From Trichosporon coremiiforme (lineage: Eukaryota; Basidiomycota; Tremellomycetes; Trichosporonales; Trichosporonaceae), in NCBI GenBank assembly GCA_039545355.1, contig BCJJ01000010.1, positions 9,085 to 73,084 of the forward strand: a stretch of DNA of 64,000 nucleotides. The letters are read 5' to 3'. The notes below the pieces were generated by a model. It saw only the letters and a list, made by a program, of their open reading frames with translations. It ran no database searches and was not told the origin of the DNA. Within the stretch, counting starts at the first letter, position 1. The number at the start of each line of letters is the position of its first letter. Positions 31,361 through 41,223 of the stretch are shown here, piece after piece. The translations under genes and the position numbers were made by a program.

Positions 31361-32841
31361 GGTCGGAGGGGGCGAAGTCGCTGCCGTTGATGGCTGCTAG
31401 ATGTGTGGGGGAGTGTGTGGGAGAGTGTGGAGAACAGCAAAATGATCGGCAAGTCCTGTAGGCCTGGCATTGTCTGGTAACCTGGCATGCCCCGCGACGC
31501 AGTCCAGGCTGGCGGGCTGGACTGCGCGCCCATAAGCACACTAAGATATGCGGGCAGCTAACGGTTGGCTCCCTTTGTGCGTAGCCGCGGGGGCCTTGTG
31601 TCAGATTTAACTCTGAGCAACCTTGAGCAGCCCAGGATTCCCCGCCCAAGTCCTGGCCAAGTCCCAGCCCACCCCAGCCCACCCCAGCCCACCCTAGCCA
31701 ACCCCAGCCAACCCCCCCCACCCCAGGCATGGCCAGCCAAAGTAGAATTCTCTCTGAGACCAGGGCCCTGGCAGCGATGTAACAATGCCGTTTCGGTCGT
31801 TTTCCCAATGTCTTCGAGCTATGGGCAGCCATAGGCCTGGTCCTCACGCTCTAGGTATCGCTCCCACTCGAAACAGACTGGCCAAGCATAACTCGCACCT
31901 CTCAGCGGCATACATGCAGCACCACTCCCGAGGTCCATGTTGCGACTCGAAACGGTTGGCTGTCAGCAACAGAGTTGCTAAAGGGGAAACTAATCCGGTG
32001 ACAGACACGAGGCGTCCGTAGTGGGCTCGGGTGGCCGGGTCACAGTGGGCTCAAGGGACGCGGAGGATTCATGTCTAGCTTGCAGCAGCCGTCGATCCAG
32101 GCCGTACTGATGTTCCGCCCGCAGCGGCGTCAGTACGCGTCAGTGGCGTCAGTGGCGTGGACGCCTCGTACAGATACGAGATATTTTTCGCAGGACAGCT
32201 GCCGCTTTTTCCTGAAATGACCCGATCTCGTCCCCAAACCCTGGGTTCGGCTGGCTGGGATGCGGGACGCGATCCTGCAGATCGCTTACCCATGAACAAC
32301 CAACTGCTTGCCAGAGACACCGTTTGTCACTTGCACTCATACTCCACTGCTGTGCTCGGAGCAGTGCTCGCCATCAATGCTCCGTCGCAGACGAAGTAAC
32401 TGCGAGCTCTAATCTCTTCCGCGCGCCGATTTCAGGTATCCGCAGCAACCCAAATGGTGCTAGAATTTGTCCAGAGTGTCACATTGCTGCGTCTTGCTCT
32501 TGGGCGCCAATCCAGACGTCCACTCTGGCACTCTGACGAGGCTGTCGCCATGGTGTTTGACTCACCTGTAGGTATGGTCTGCACTCATCACCCAGGTACC
32601 CAGGTCTGTCTGAGGCTTTTCAGGATAAACTCGGATCGCGGGTTGCGTATCTGGAAACTGGGGTCAGGCGGTCGCCCAGATTGCGTGCCGAGAACGGCGG
32701 ACCTCCCACTACATCGCTTCCATCTATTGCGCTACGCGTAGAGCGCAGCGCGAGCTTGTGGTTCTATCGAGAAACGTTCGAATTCGCTGGGGCCGAGTCA
32801 CAATCGAGCGGCCGCGGTCTATCACGTGACCACATCACGGT
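31361..32841. other. Intergenic
   Basis: Upstream of the membrane protein and up to tRNA-Trp. Contains the CCAGCCCACC minisatellite; otherwise no gene seen. Confidence 0.45.
31668..31737. repeat. CCAGCCCACC minisatellite
   Basis: About three copies of the 10-mer followed by diverged CCAGCCAACC units and a C8 run. Confidence 0.8.
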
Positions 32842-32934
32842 GACTCCGTGGCGTAATTGGTAGCGCTTCAGATTCCAATGACTGGGATATCTTACGATTC
32901 CTGAAGGTTGTCCGTTCGAGTCGGGCCGGGGTCG
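32842..32934 (+). tRNA. tRNA-Trp(CCA) with 20-nt intron
   Basis: Acceptor GACTCCG/CGGGGTC. D stem GCGT/GCGC places the anticodon as CCA (32875-32877). The intron 32879-32898 carries TGG, complementary to the anticodon. The T arm is GTCCG-TTCGAGT-CGGGC. The 31-39 pair is an A-C mismatch; a shifted reading would give Gly(TCC) but breaks the D arm. Confidence 0.75.
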
Positions 32935-33584
32935 GAGCCTCCCGATAGGGAGATTCCTCTTTTGCTTTTGTTGCGTGGGAAGACGGGTGGAAGGAGGGCG
33001 GGTAACGAACAGGGGTCGATGATGGTAGGCAAGTACGAGTCGTTGGTCACAGGCACGGATCTGCCGAACGGTTTTGCAGTTCTACCGCGCCCTCCGCGGG
33101 TACATTCCAGCCTTGAGACGGTGCAACGGATCGTTCCCGTGTGGCGATTGGGGCCATCACGGTGAAATGATTCAGAGGTCAGTATCTCTCTGAGGAAGAG
33201 GCATCGACTCGGCTTGTCAGCTCCGAGTTGGCGATGCTGCTTACCGCGGCAGCACATATTCGCCTCCGCACTCCTCTGCAACCTGGCTCGAAACGAGTGG
33301 CAAGTTGTCAACTCTCGACTCATGTCAAAGACTTGAAGGGCCGAGGGGGCCGTGGGCGCTGTCTTTTGGCCCTTCGTCAAATGAATCCGTCCTATTGTTG
33401 ACAGTAGTCGGAGGGCAAGACACCGCTGGAGGTCAGCTTCGAGCCGAACACCGCGCAGCTCGGGAGCGTCTCCTGCAGTGTCAGAGACCGGGAGGGAGCT
33501 AGGTCGTCGACGCCAACGAACGACTAACAAGTTCTCGTATCAGCCGTTGTAGGGGGGCATAGCGGTACTCCAAGAAGACTGGCC

Positions 33585-34644
33585 AGCTGGCTATCAGCTC
33601 GTTTCCTGGGAGGAAAAAGCTCACATTGATTGTCATTAGCTCAGCCCACCTTCCCATCACGTCCATCGTCCATGTTGGCGGTGAACTGGGCGTGAGCTAA
33701 GTTATGGACACACAAGGTAGCCCATAAGCCTGCGTCGTCTGCTCATCTGCCTATTCCAAGCTCACCCCCGGAATGAGATGTGTACCAGCTGGTGGTCGAG
33801 TGCTCTCGAGCTCATCCCGCTGTGAGGTCAGCTGAAAGACCACCGTAGGTAGAGCTCACCTGACACCGCCATTCATTCGTTTCGAAGCGACTGCACGTCA
33901 GCTGTTTCGAACATGAAAAAACCTACTCGCTGCTACACTACGTCAGCTCTGCAAGATCGTGCAAGTTAGCTCACCTCTGAAGACCTTGACAAGCTGGACA
34001 TTAGCTAATCTCGGAGAATTTAAATGCTCACTTCTGTCGGGTTAGCTCTCCGTGCATGCTCGGCATACCAGTCTCACTTGAATCCTCCGGAGGGCCCGGA
34101 GGGCTGGATGCCAACTTTCGCTGACACACGGACCTCTTGGCCAGCTCCACAGTCCCCTGCTGCATCGTCGCGGGCTGCGTGTGAGCTAATGAATAGGCAA
34201 GCACGAAGCTCACAGCTTGCTACCTCAGCTTGCTTCAGGATCCGAGAGCTCACTCCTAAGGGCTGGGTGTCAGCTACCCAAAACGGTGGCGCAGCTTGCA
34301 CGTCGGACTGCTGGAGTCAGCTCAGGCCTTGGACAATGAGAGCTTGCGTGTCCAAGGAAGGAGCCGTGCGTGAGCTACTGTAAGTCATGTAGTCATGTAA
34401 TCATGTACACTAGGTACATGATGGCCCGCCAGTCTGTTTTCTCAGCTAAGCAACGCAAGTATAGAAGCTGACCCACTCTCGACTGTCTCGACTGCCTGTC
34501 GGCTAAAGACGGCAAGGACGAAGCTCACCCTCCAGACCTGGGAGTCAGCTATGGGACGCACCGAGCAGCTCACCCCGCGTGAGTCTGGCCGTCATCTAAA
34601 GGACGGAAAGCTGGGTGCTGAGCAACTCGATATTGAACGAAGCT
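33585..34644. repeat. Quasi-periodic AGCT array (about 22-bp phasing)
   Basis: I counted 34 AGCT tetramers in 1,060 bp, where about four are expected by chance. Neighbouring sites are mostly 20-26 bp apart or near multiples (41-47, 64-71). They alternate loosely between AGCTCAC and its near-complement GTSAGCT (for example 34522, 34547, 34567). The sequence between sites is not repeated. Confidence 0.7.
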
Positions 34645-34890
34645 GACATGCTGACGCTGTGACTCCCGTTTACCTCCACTCCGCATGACTAGGCCTGCGC
34701 CCCTCCCTCGGTCGCCTTTCGCATCGCAGATCCGTAAGTCGTAGGTGCAGGTGCAGATCGCATCATGAAACGCCGAGATCGATCGGCAACCTGTACCTGG
34801 TGTGCCTGGTGTGCCTGGCGTTCGCACGCATTCGGCCGGGTCAACTCCGAAATCCAGCCCGCCTGCCCACTTCTCCACGTCCCTCCAGTC

Positions 34891-34939
34891 ACTCGCTAGT
34901 CTCGCTATTCTCGCTATTCTCGCTATTCTCGCAATTCAC
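34891..34939. repeat. CTCGCTATT tandem repeat
   Basis: About five imperfect units of 9-10 bp just downstream of the thiolase gene. Confidence 0.75.
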
Positions 34940-35018
34940 TCCTCGCTCCGCTCGTTGCTCGATGAACTGCTATACAATGCATGAACCACCCTACACTTCA
35001 GAACTACACTCTTTTCTT

Positions 35019-36209
35019 TTACTCGCGGACCCAGAGGGCGGCGGCACCCATTCCGCTTCCGATGCACATGGACGTGACGAGGGTCTTTCCTCCGGCGCGC
35101 TTAAGGGCGTTGTAGCCCGTGGCGACCTGACGGGCACCGGTACATCCGAAGGGGTGTCCGAGGGCGATGGCGCCTCCGTTGACGTTGACCTTGTCCCAGG
35201 GGAGGTTGAGCTTGTCGACGCAGTAGACCATCATGGACGCGAAGGCCTCGTTGATCTCGAACATGTCAATGTCGGACTGGCTGATGCCGAGGCGCTTGTA
35301 GAGGAGCGGGATCGCGATAGAGGGGCCGATACCCATGATGCGGGGCGCGAGGCCGGACTGAACAGTCGCGACGTGCTTCAGGAGGATCGGGAGGCCGAGC
35401 TCCTCGGCCTTGCGGCGGGTCATCATGAGGACGAACGCGCCGCCGTCGGTGATCTGCGAGGCGTTTCCACCAGTCGTCTGGGCGGGCTTCCACTGGGGGA
35501 AAGCGGGGCGGACCTTGGCGAGCGACTCCTTCGTGGTTCCCTGGCGGATACCGTCGTCGCGGTCGACGATGACCGTCTTGCGCTCGCCGTCAACGACACG
35601 GGGGACGCGGACGGGCGCAATCTCGTCCTTGAAGATGCCCTCGGCGTCGGCCTTGGCAGCGGCCTGGTGCGACTTGGCGGCCCAAGCGTCCATCTGCTCG
35701 CGCGAGATGTTGAAGTCGCCAGCGACGTTCTCGGCAGTCCAGCCCATGGGCTTGGTGCAGTCGACGCACTCCTGGTTGCTCATGATCTCGGGCGAGAAGT
35801 CGAAGCTCTTGCCGCCGGCAAAGGTGAGGTTGTCGTAGCCGACGGCGAGACCAATGTCAATCTCCTTGTTGCGGATCTGGTTCGCAATGACCGAGCACGC
35901 CATGAGACCAGACGAGCAGAAGCGGTTGATGACCTGGATGGGGACCGTGTTGGGGAAACCGGCCTTGAGGGCGGCGACACGGGCAGTGTTGGGGCCGTTC
36001 GGGGTGGTGACGGTGCCGACGCAGATGTCGTCAATCTGCTCGGGCTTGACGCCAATGTTCTCCTTGGCGGCCTCAAAGGTAGCGAGGAGGAGCTCGTCGT
36101 AGGTGGCGTCCTTGAAGGCACCCTTGCGGGCCTTGCAGAGGGGAGTGCGGAGGGCGCAGGTGACGACGACGTCGTCGGGGTTCTTCTGGAGGTACTGGTT
36201 GATGGCCAT
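35019..36209 (-). CDS. 3-ketoacyl-CoA thiolase (acetyl-CoA C-acyltransferase)
   Basis: Last step of beta-oxidation: cleaves 3-ketoacyl-CoA with CoA. Intronless, 396 aa from ATG 36209 (MAINQYLQKNPDDVVV); the open frame runs to 36242 (MLACLLARSST...), which is less likely coding. The nucleophile is Cys98 (NRFCSSGL). The catalytic His is in GGAIALGHPFGCTG and the second Cys in SMCIGSGMGAA; NEAF is present. Closest in pattern to POT1/FOX3-type thiolases. There is no C-terminal SKL and no clear N-terminal PTS2, so the compartment is uncertain. 5' leader with GCAA repeats. Confidence 0.95.
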   Translation of the reverse strand: MAINQYLQKNPDDVVVTCALRTPLCKARKGAFKDATYDELLLATFEAAKENIGVKPEQIDDICVGTVTTPNGPNTARVAALKAGFPNTVPIQVINRFCSSGLMACSVIANQIRNKEIDIGLAVGYDNLTFAGGKSFDFSPEIMSNQECVDCTKPMGWTAENVAGDFNISREQMDAWAAKSHQAAAKADAEGIFKDEIAPVRVPRVVDGERKTVIVDRDDGIRQGTTKESLAKVRPAFPQWKPAQTTGGNASQITDGGAFVLMMTRRKAEELGLPILLKHVATVQSGLAPRIMGIGPSIAIPLLYKRLGISQSDIDMFEINEAFASMMVYCVDKLNLPWDKVNVNGGAIALGHPFGCTGARQVATGYNALKRAGGKTLVTSMCIGSGMGAAALWVRE

Positions 36210-36826
36210 TGTGGACGAGCGAGCGAGCAAGCAAGCAAGCAAGGAGCGTAAGAGGGGGTGGGGAGAAGGAAGACAAGGTCGGAATCTAGCACGCTCTCTT
36301 TATGGGGCTGTGGAGACGAGACGGTGTGTGAGGTTTTCCGGGAAGGGGGGACAGGGGCGAGCCGGTGACCGGTACGTGCCGCCTGGGCTTAGCCGGGCAC
36401 GGAAACGGCGGCCTTGTCCGATTCGACCTGCCCATGCACCCTGGCGCCCACTCGCCGCATTCCACTGAGCCGTGCGGTGCGTGCGGTGTGTGCGCTGCTG
36501 GCCGCCGACTACTCTCTACTCATGCTTAGCCAGGCTCACATCCGGAGCCCAGCCCAGCCCACCTTGGCATTGTTCTACTCCCCCCACACTCATTCCTAGG
36601 TCGCGGACATGTGCGCCAGTTCGCAAAGTTCGCATACCCGCGGCCGGCCGTATCGGTATCGCGTGGTAAAATCACATGCATGTCCCCTCTCCCTGTCCTG
36701 CTCTGTTCTGCTTTACACTACTACTTGACTTCTCATATTCAATATTCACTTCTGACCGACATCACCGACGACTACTACCTACCCAACGCTAACACTACCG
36801 CACTCGAGCGAATCATCATCCATCAT
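36210..36826. other. Intergenic, thiolase promoter and P450 3' side
   Basis: No gene seen; short GTGCG-rich stretch near 36470. Confidence 0.5.
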
Positions 36827-38431
36827 CTACGCAGCCTGCTCACGCACCTCCGCCGGCAGTTTCTTGACCATGACCGGCATCTGGATGCCCGCCTTCTCGT
36901 CGCCAATCACCACGGGGCGCTGCGAGATACCGGGCGCGATCCGCTTCACCTGCGGGCCCTGAGGGATAAACTCGAACTCGTAGTTGCGCAACATGATAAA
37001 CAGCACGGCCTTGATCTCGAGCAGCGCGAACCGGAACCCGATGCAGTGGTGCGGCCCACCGATGAACGTGAGCTGGTTGCCCCACACTCCCGGAACGTTC
37101 GCGTTCGGGTAGCCCTTCTGCTCCCAGCGGTCGGGGTTGAACGTCTCCGCGTCCGGTCCCCAGATCTCAGGCAGGCGGTTCACGAGGTTGATCGGGACGA
37201 CAAAGTCGGTGCCCTTGCTGACGTGCAGCTCGGTCATGACCTTGCCGTCGCGGCCGGTGACGGGCTCGCCGAGGGGGATGACAGTGTCCTCGGTGGCTTG
37301 GCGAACGACCTGCGGCAGCGGCGGCTCGAAGCGTAGCAGCTCCTTCACGAACTGGTCAAGGTAGGGAATGGCGTCGAGCTCCTCAGCGGATGGCTCGTCG
37401 GGGACGACCATGACCTCCTCGCGGAGTCGCTTCTGGATGTCCTGGTTCTGGCAGAGGTGGTACGTTGCCCACGACAGAGCGTTCGCACTCGTCTCGTTAC
37501 CGGCCAGCATGATCGCGCCGATCTGGCCCATGACCTCGGCGTCCGTGAGGCGGTCGCGCTGGTCCGCAAGCATGTTGGCGCGCAGGCACAGGCTGATGAC
37601 GTCCTTGCCGTCGTAGTCGCCCTTCTCCAGGGAGATGTGGTCGCGCTCAATCTCTGCCTTGCGGTTCTTGACGATCTGGGCGCCGATGCTGTCCACAATC
37701 GAGCGCGACTTCTTGACGGCAAAGTGGGACGACGGACTGATGTTAAAGGGAAAGGCGAAGACGCTCTGCAGGAGCGCCGCCATCTCGTTCTCCAGCGAGG
37801 CGTTGATCATGTTGTTGAACGCGACCGCGAGCGGGTTCGACTCGCGCTCGTGCGACTGGAAGTCGTAGTTGAAGCCGGCGCGCCCGATAATGCTGAGAGC
37901 AATGCCAGCGTAGTTCTGCAGGACGTCGAGCGGCTTGGCCTCGTCGCCTCCGAGCTGCTGGTCGATGTGGTCCTTGAGGACGCGACCCTCCTCCCAGAAC
38001 AAGGGCACCATGTTGTTCACGGCAGTACCGCTGAACGCCGAGTTCAGGATGCGGCGCTGGCGGCGGTGGTCCTCACCCTCGACGGAGAGAACGCCGCGGC
38101 CAGTGATACGATCAATCTGGACGTTGAAAGTTTCGTGGCGGTGCCAAGTGCCTGTGTGCCTCAGGACATGGGTGATGGCCTTCAGATCGGTCGAAACGAT
38201 GCGCCATTTGCCGAGGAGAGCACGGAAGCGCGAGGTCGGGCCATAGTTGTCCTTGAGGTGCGAGTAGCGAGAGGTGAGGGGACGAGCAGTGACCTCGCCC
38301 AAGCTACCGAAGAAGCCAGACACAGGCTTGGGACCGGGGAGGTTCTTGTAGGGAAGGCGAGCCTCGCGCAGTGGGTAGAGATAGATGTAGAGGGCCAACG
38401 GTACGAGGACTGCAGCGATGAGGTATAGCAT
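36827..38431 (-). CDS. Cytochrome P450 monooxygenase
   Basis: ER-anchored heme-thiolate monooxygenase; substrate unknown. Intronless, 534 aa. N-terminal membrane anchor (MLYLIAAVLVPLALYIYLYP) then a Pro-rich hinge (LPGPKP). The I-helix oxygen motif is AGNETSANA; the K-helix ExxR is KELLRFEPP; the heme loop is FIGGPHHCIGFR with the cysteine ligand. Length and motif order fit fungal class II P450s. Four 37-bp repeats start about 200 bp upstream, each with a GATA box. Thiolase lies downstream on the same strand. Confidence 0.94.
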   Translation of the reverse strand: MLYLIAAVLVPLALYIYLYPLREARLPYKNLPGPKPVSGFFGSLGEVTARPLTSRYSHLKDNYGPTSRFRALLGKWRIVSTDLKAITHVLRHTGTWHRHETFNVQIDRITGRGVLSVEGEDHRRQRRILNSAFSGTAVNNMVPLFWEEGRVLKDHIDQQLGGDEAKPLDVLQNYAGIALSIIGRAGFNYDFQSHERESNPLAVAFNNMINASLENEMAALLQSVFAFPFNISPSSHFAVKKSRSIVDSIGAQIVKNRKAEIERDHISLEKGDYDGKDVISLCLRANMLADQRDRLTDAEVMGQIGAIMLAGNETSANALSWATYHLCQNQDIQKRLREEVMVVPDEPSAEELDAIPYLDQFVKELLRFEPPLPQVVRQATEDTVIPLGEPVTGRDGKVMTELHVSKGTDFVVPINLVNRLPEIWGPDAETFNPDRWEQKGYPNANVPGVWGNQLTFIGGPHHCIGFRFALLEIKAVLFIMLRNYEFEFIPQGPQVKRIAPGISQRPVVIGDEKAGIQMPVMVKKLPAEVREQAA

Positions 38432-38629
38432 GGTGGTTGAAGGAGTAGAGAGGAGTGGACTGGGGTTGGAAGCTTGAGAGGGAAGGAGGACGTGACCGAT
38501 GCGCTTGGTATTAAGTAGGAGTGCGGGTAGTGCAATGCAGTGCTCATGTGACGCGGTACGAGGGCAGCGCGCGAATGTCTTGTGCCGGTGATCGTTCCTC
38601 TAACTGTCACTCGGCCATTTCATTTGCTT

Positions 38630-38776
38630 TAGCCGTCCTCCTCATCTGATAGTTGCATACGAATCTTAGCCGTCCTCCTCATCTGATAGTTGCATACGAA
38701 TCTTAGCCGTCCTCCTCATCTGATAGTTGCATACGAATCTTAGCCGTCCTCCTCATCTGATAGTTGCATACGAATC
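38630..38776. repeat. Four tandem 37-bp repeats with ATCTGATAG
   Basis: Four almost identical copies (38630, 38667, 38704, 38741), the last ending a base early. Each has ATCTGATAG, a HGATAR-type GATA site one base off the iron-type consensus. Located 199-345 bp upstream of the P450 ATG. Confidence 0.93.
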
Positions 38777-38878
38777 CCATGTGCCGTGTTGCCATGTGGG
38801 CAACTGCGGGTGACGCAGACACCTCGTCTCAAACCGATACCAACACACCTGTGACTGCGTCCTCGACGAGCGATGACA

Positions 38879-39213
38879 TGTTCAGACATGACTAACGTTG
38901 CCAATGTTCGACTGCGCACAGCTGTTTCGTGTGTTTAAACTTCAATGTTCAATTGTTGGCCCCACCCCCACCCCCGCGAATTCACAGAAGGGCTCCGCTC
39001 GCCTCGACCAGTAGAGGTTGCTCTTCGATCACACCCCCTCGCCGACACGGATGAACTGTTCACAAACATGACAAACGTTGCCAATGTCCGACTGTGCGCA
39101 GCTGTTTCCGTGTGCTTAAAGTGCAATTATCCCCCCCCACTCCTCCCCCCGGCGAATTCACAGAAGGTCTCCTCGACCGGTGGAGGTTGTTCCTCGATCA
39201 CACCCCCTCGCCG
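38879..39213. repeat. Diverged tandem duplication of about 160 bp
   Basis: Copy 1 (38879-39046) and copy 2 (39058-39213) share AACGTTGCCAATGT, GCGAATTCACAGAAGG and CGATCACACCCCCTCGCCG in the same order, with different C-rich tracts in between. Confidence 0.8.
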
Positions 39214-39354
39214 TCATGCTTCTCGGCCGACAACTAGCCAATAGACGGCCGTCCATCGCTAATCTCCGTCCATAGCCCTGATGTCCTGCTGTTGCCCTTC
39301 GCCGTGGTCGGCAAGGTCACCATCGGCCTACCGAGGCTGCCCCGCGTTCGCACT

Positions 39355-39494
39355 TGTCACTGCAACATTCCCACCATCGCGAGCCCCTCCCCCCCCCTCC
39401 TTCTTTTAATCTCGAATCGCACTCGTCGCGGCTGTGCCTCTCCCACCTCTCACGCGAACACTGAGATCCCGGGATGTCACTGCAACATTCCCAC
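39355..39494. repeat. Identical 20-mer pair exactly 120 bp apart
   Basis: TGTCACTGCAACATTCCCAC occurs at 39355-39374 and again at 39475-39494. Confidence 0.8.
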
Positions 39495-40261
39495 ATGCGC
39501 TTAGCTGGTCTGCAGACAGCGTGCTGTCGTATTGATTAATGTCTCGATGCGATGGGCGATGATGATCGATCATTGCGAGGTGGCGCTGCCCTGAATCGCT
39601 ACAAACATAGCTCCTACCTCCGACCGGGTACGCTGCGCCCGTTGAAGTGGCATGTCGTTGCAGTACGGTGTTGGCGACTGTTTTGCTCGTGCATCTCCTT
39701 CGTTGTTGTTACTCTGCTCCAGCCGTGTGTTGCCGTGTTGAACCACCTCCAGCCACAACCCACGCATCCCACTCATACGATTCGCCCTCTCTCTACGAGA
39801 CTGATGCGGGGAATTGCGCTACCGTTACCCCAGGAATGAGCCCCGTTCGACGACGTCGATGTGCCCCAGTGAGGAGAACGAATAACATGATGTCGAGCGG
39901 ACTGGAGGCGCCGCTCAATCCTGAGACGGTCGGGGTCGTCTTCGGCCGTACAACGTCCTCGCGAGCATCACACGACCTGCGAGCCCCGTGGAGGTCAGCT
40001 GCCCTAGTGCCATGCTCCACAACACCGATAGCCCCGTGTTATCGACCAGAAGACCGAGGTCGTTCATGGTTCCCGTGAGAGCGCGCGCATACCGCCCGCT
40101 CCATAGCCCGGAAGTACGCACGCGCGTTTGGCAATTGTCTTAAAGGTTGGGACTGAGTGATTCTGCTGCGGAGCAACTCCTCGGGCGTGCGGAACGACTG
40201 TGATCCCCAACCCAAGAGGCCACCGTCCCGCGCTGGTGTTCTGCCGGGATGTACCGTGTCA

Positions 40262-40301
40262 GCCGCTTGTGCCGCTTGTGCCGCTTGCGCCGCTCGTGCC
40301 G
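40262..40301. repeat. GCCGCTTGT 9-mer tandem
   Basis: Four to five copies of a GCCGCTTGT-like unit with small changes. Confidence 0.75.
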
Positions 40302-41223
40302 ATAAGTGGTTGTGCCAGAAAGAACCGCCAGGTACCGTGACATGCCGTCGCATGCCGGTCCCGCCAGGGGCGAAGCAGGGCTACCTACGTAGGTGTACGG
40401 GAGGTACGTCCAGCGTTTTCTCTGGTGCGCCAATTGAATAAGCACACCCATGGTCCGGGGAACCGGACAGTGATCCGAAGACTCTCCCAGGTCCATGGCT
40501 GAGGCGGGTCCGTCGATTGGCTGACATAATTTGTGGTTTTCCCGACATTTTTCAGTTCAGAGCGGCAACCTCACCCACCCTTAGGTCAAGGCTAACTGTC
40601 ATTGGCCATTCGCCGTGGACACCGCCGGTCCAGCCAGCAGTTGCCGTCGCATGCCTGCTCATGCCGCGGCAGACGCTGCTATTATTGGTGCGTCCTGTCC
40701 ATGTGAGAGGCTTGGACAGGGTGTCGGTGACCTCCTCCAGCCACGGTCGAGTGATCACCCCCTTTTCCCTGCAAGCTTGCCGCGTGCCTAGGCTGCCTAC
40801 ACCCACTCTGGGTCGCCTCGTGTCGCTCCTCCACGGCCGGTGTCGTCTTCCGCGGCGACATTCGAAATCCTCCAACACAGCCCGATCCGGGACACCCGGC
40901 AAAGAGCGGTCCCACAGGGCTCCTCGCACTCCAAGGTGTTCAGGAAACAGGTTGTTGCGGGCGACCCGGCGGGGCTCTGCAACGTTGTGGGGGCACCTCG
41001 GGCGCGATATTCGATAAAACCGACGTGCGCTGACTGGACTGTGGAAAAATCGACGCTAAGCAACATCTATAAGAAGCAGACGATTCTTGGTTCGAGGACC
41101 CCCACAGTCCCCACCCCTCTCCAACAACAGCAACCAGGAGTCAACGTTGGTCGACATTGATATAGACGACTGATAACGGGAACTACACACACCACCTCCA
41201 CCCAGCGCCACTAAGCCACCACC

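Larger units (their letters stand above)
32935..35018. other. Long intergenic region with AGCT array
   Basis: No credible gene. Its 33585-34644 part is the AGCT array listed separately; simple CTCGCTATT repeats lie near 34890. Confidence 0.5.
38432..41223. other. Long intergenic region, repeat-rich
   Basis: Divergent promoter space between P450 and the MFS permease. Holds the 37-bp tandem, a diverged duplication, a spaced 20-mer pair and a 9-mer tandem; no credible gene. Confidence 0.5.

Noticed and set aside
32842..32934. tRNA-Gly(TCC) reading of the fifth tRNA
   Set aside because: It gives a perfect anticodon stem but leaves no base at position 26 and disrupts the D stem; Trp(CCA) fits better and the intron carries TGG.
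32892..33530. Minus-strand 212-codon frame
   Set aside because: Overlaps tRNA-Trp and has poor codon bias; no domain.
33585..34644. CRISPR-like array
   Set aside because: Regular short motifs with unique spacers recall CRISPR, but the repeat is only 4-7 bp, orientation alternates, there are no cas genes and the genome is eukaryotic.
34800..36251. Plus-strand 483-codon frame opposite the thiolase
   Set aside because: Shadow of the thiolase gene, no motif, biased composition.
37457..38428. Plus-strand 323-codon frame opposite the P450
   Set aside because: Shadow of the P450; the minus-strand frame has all P450 motifs.
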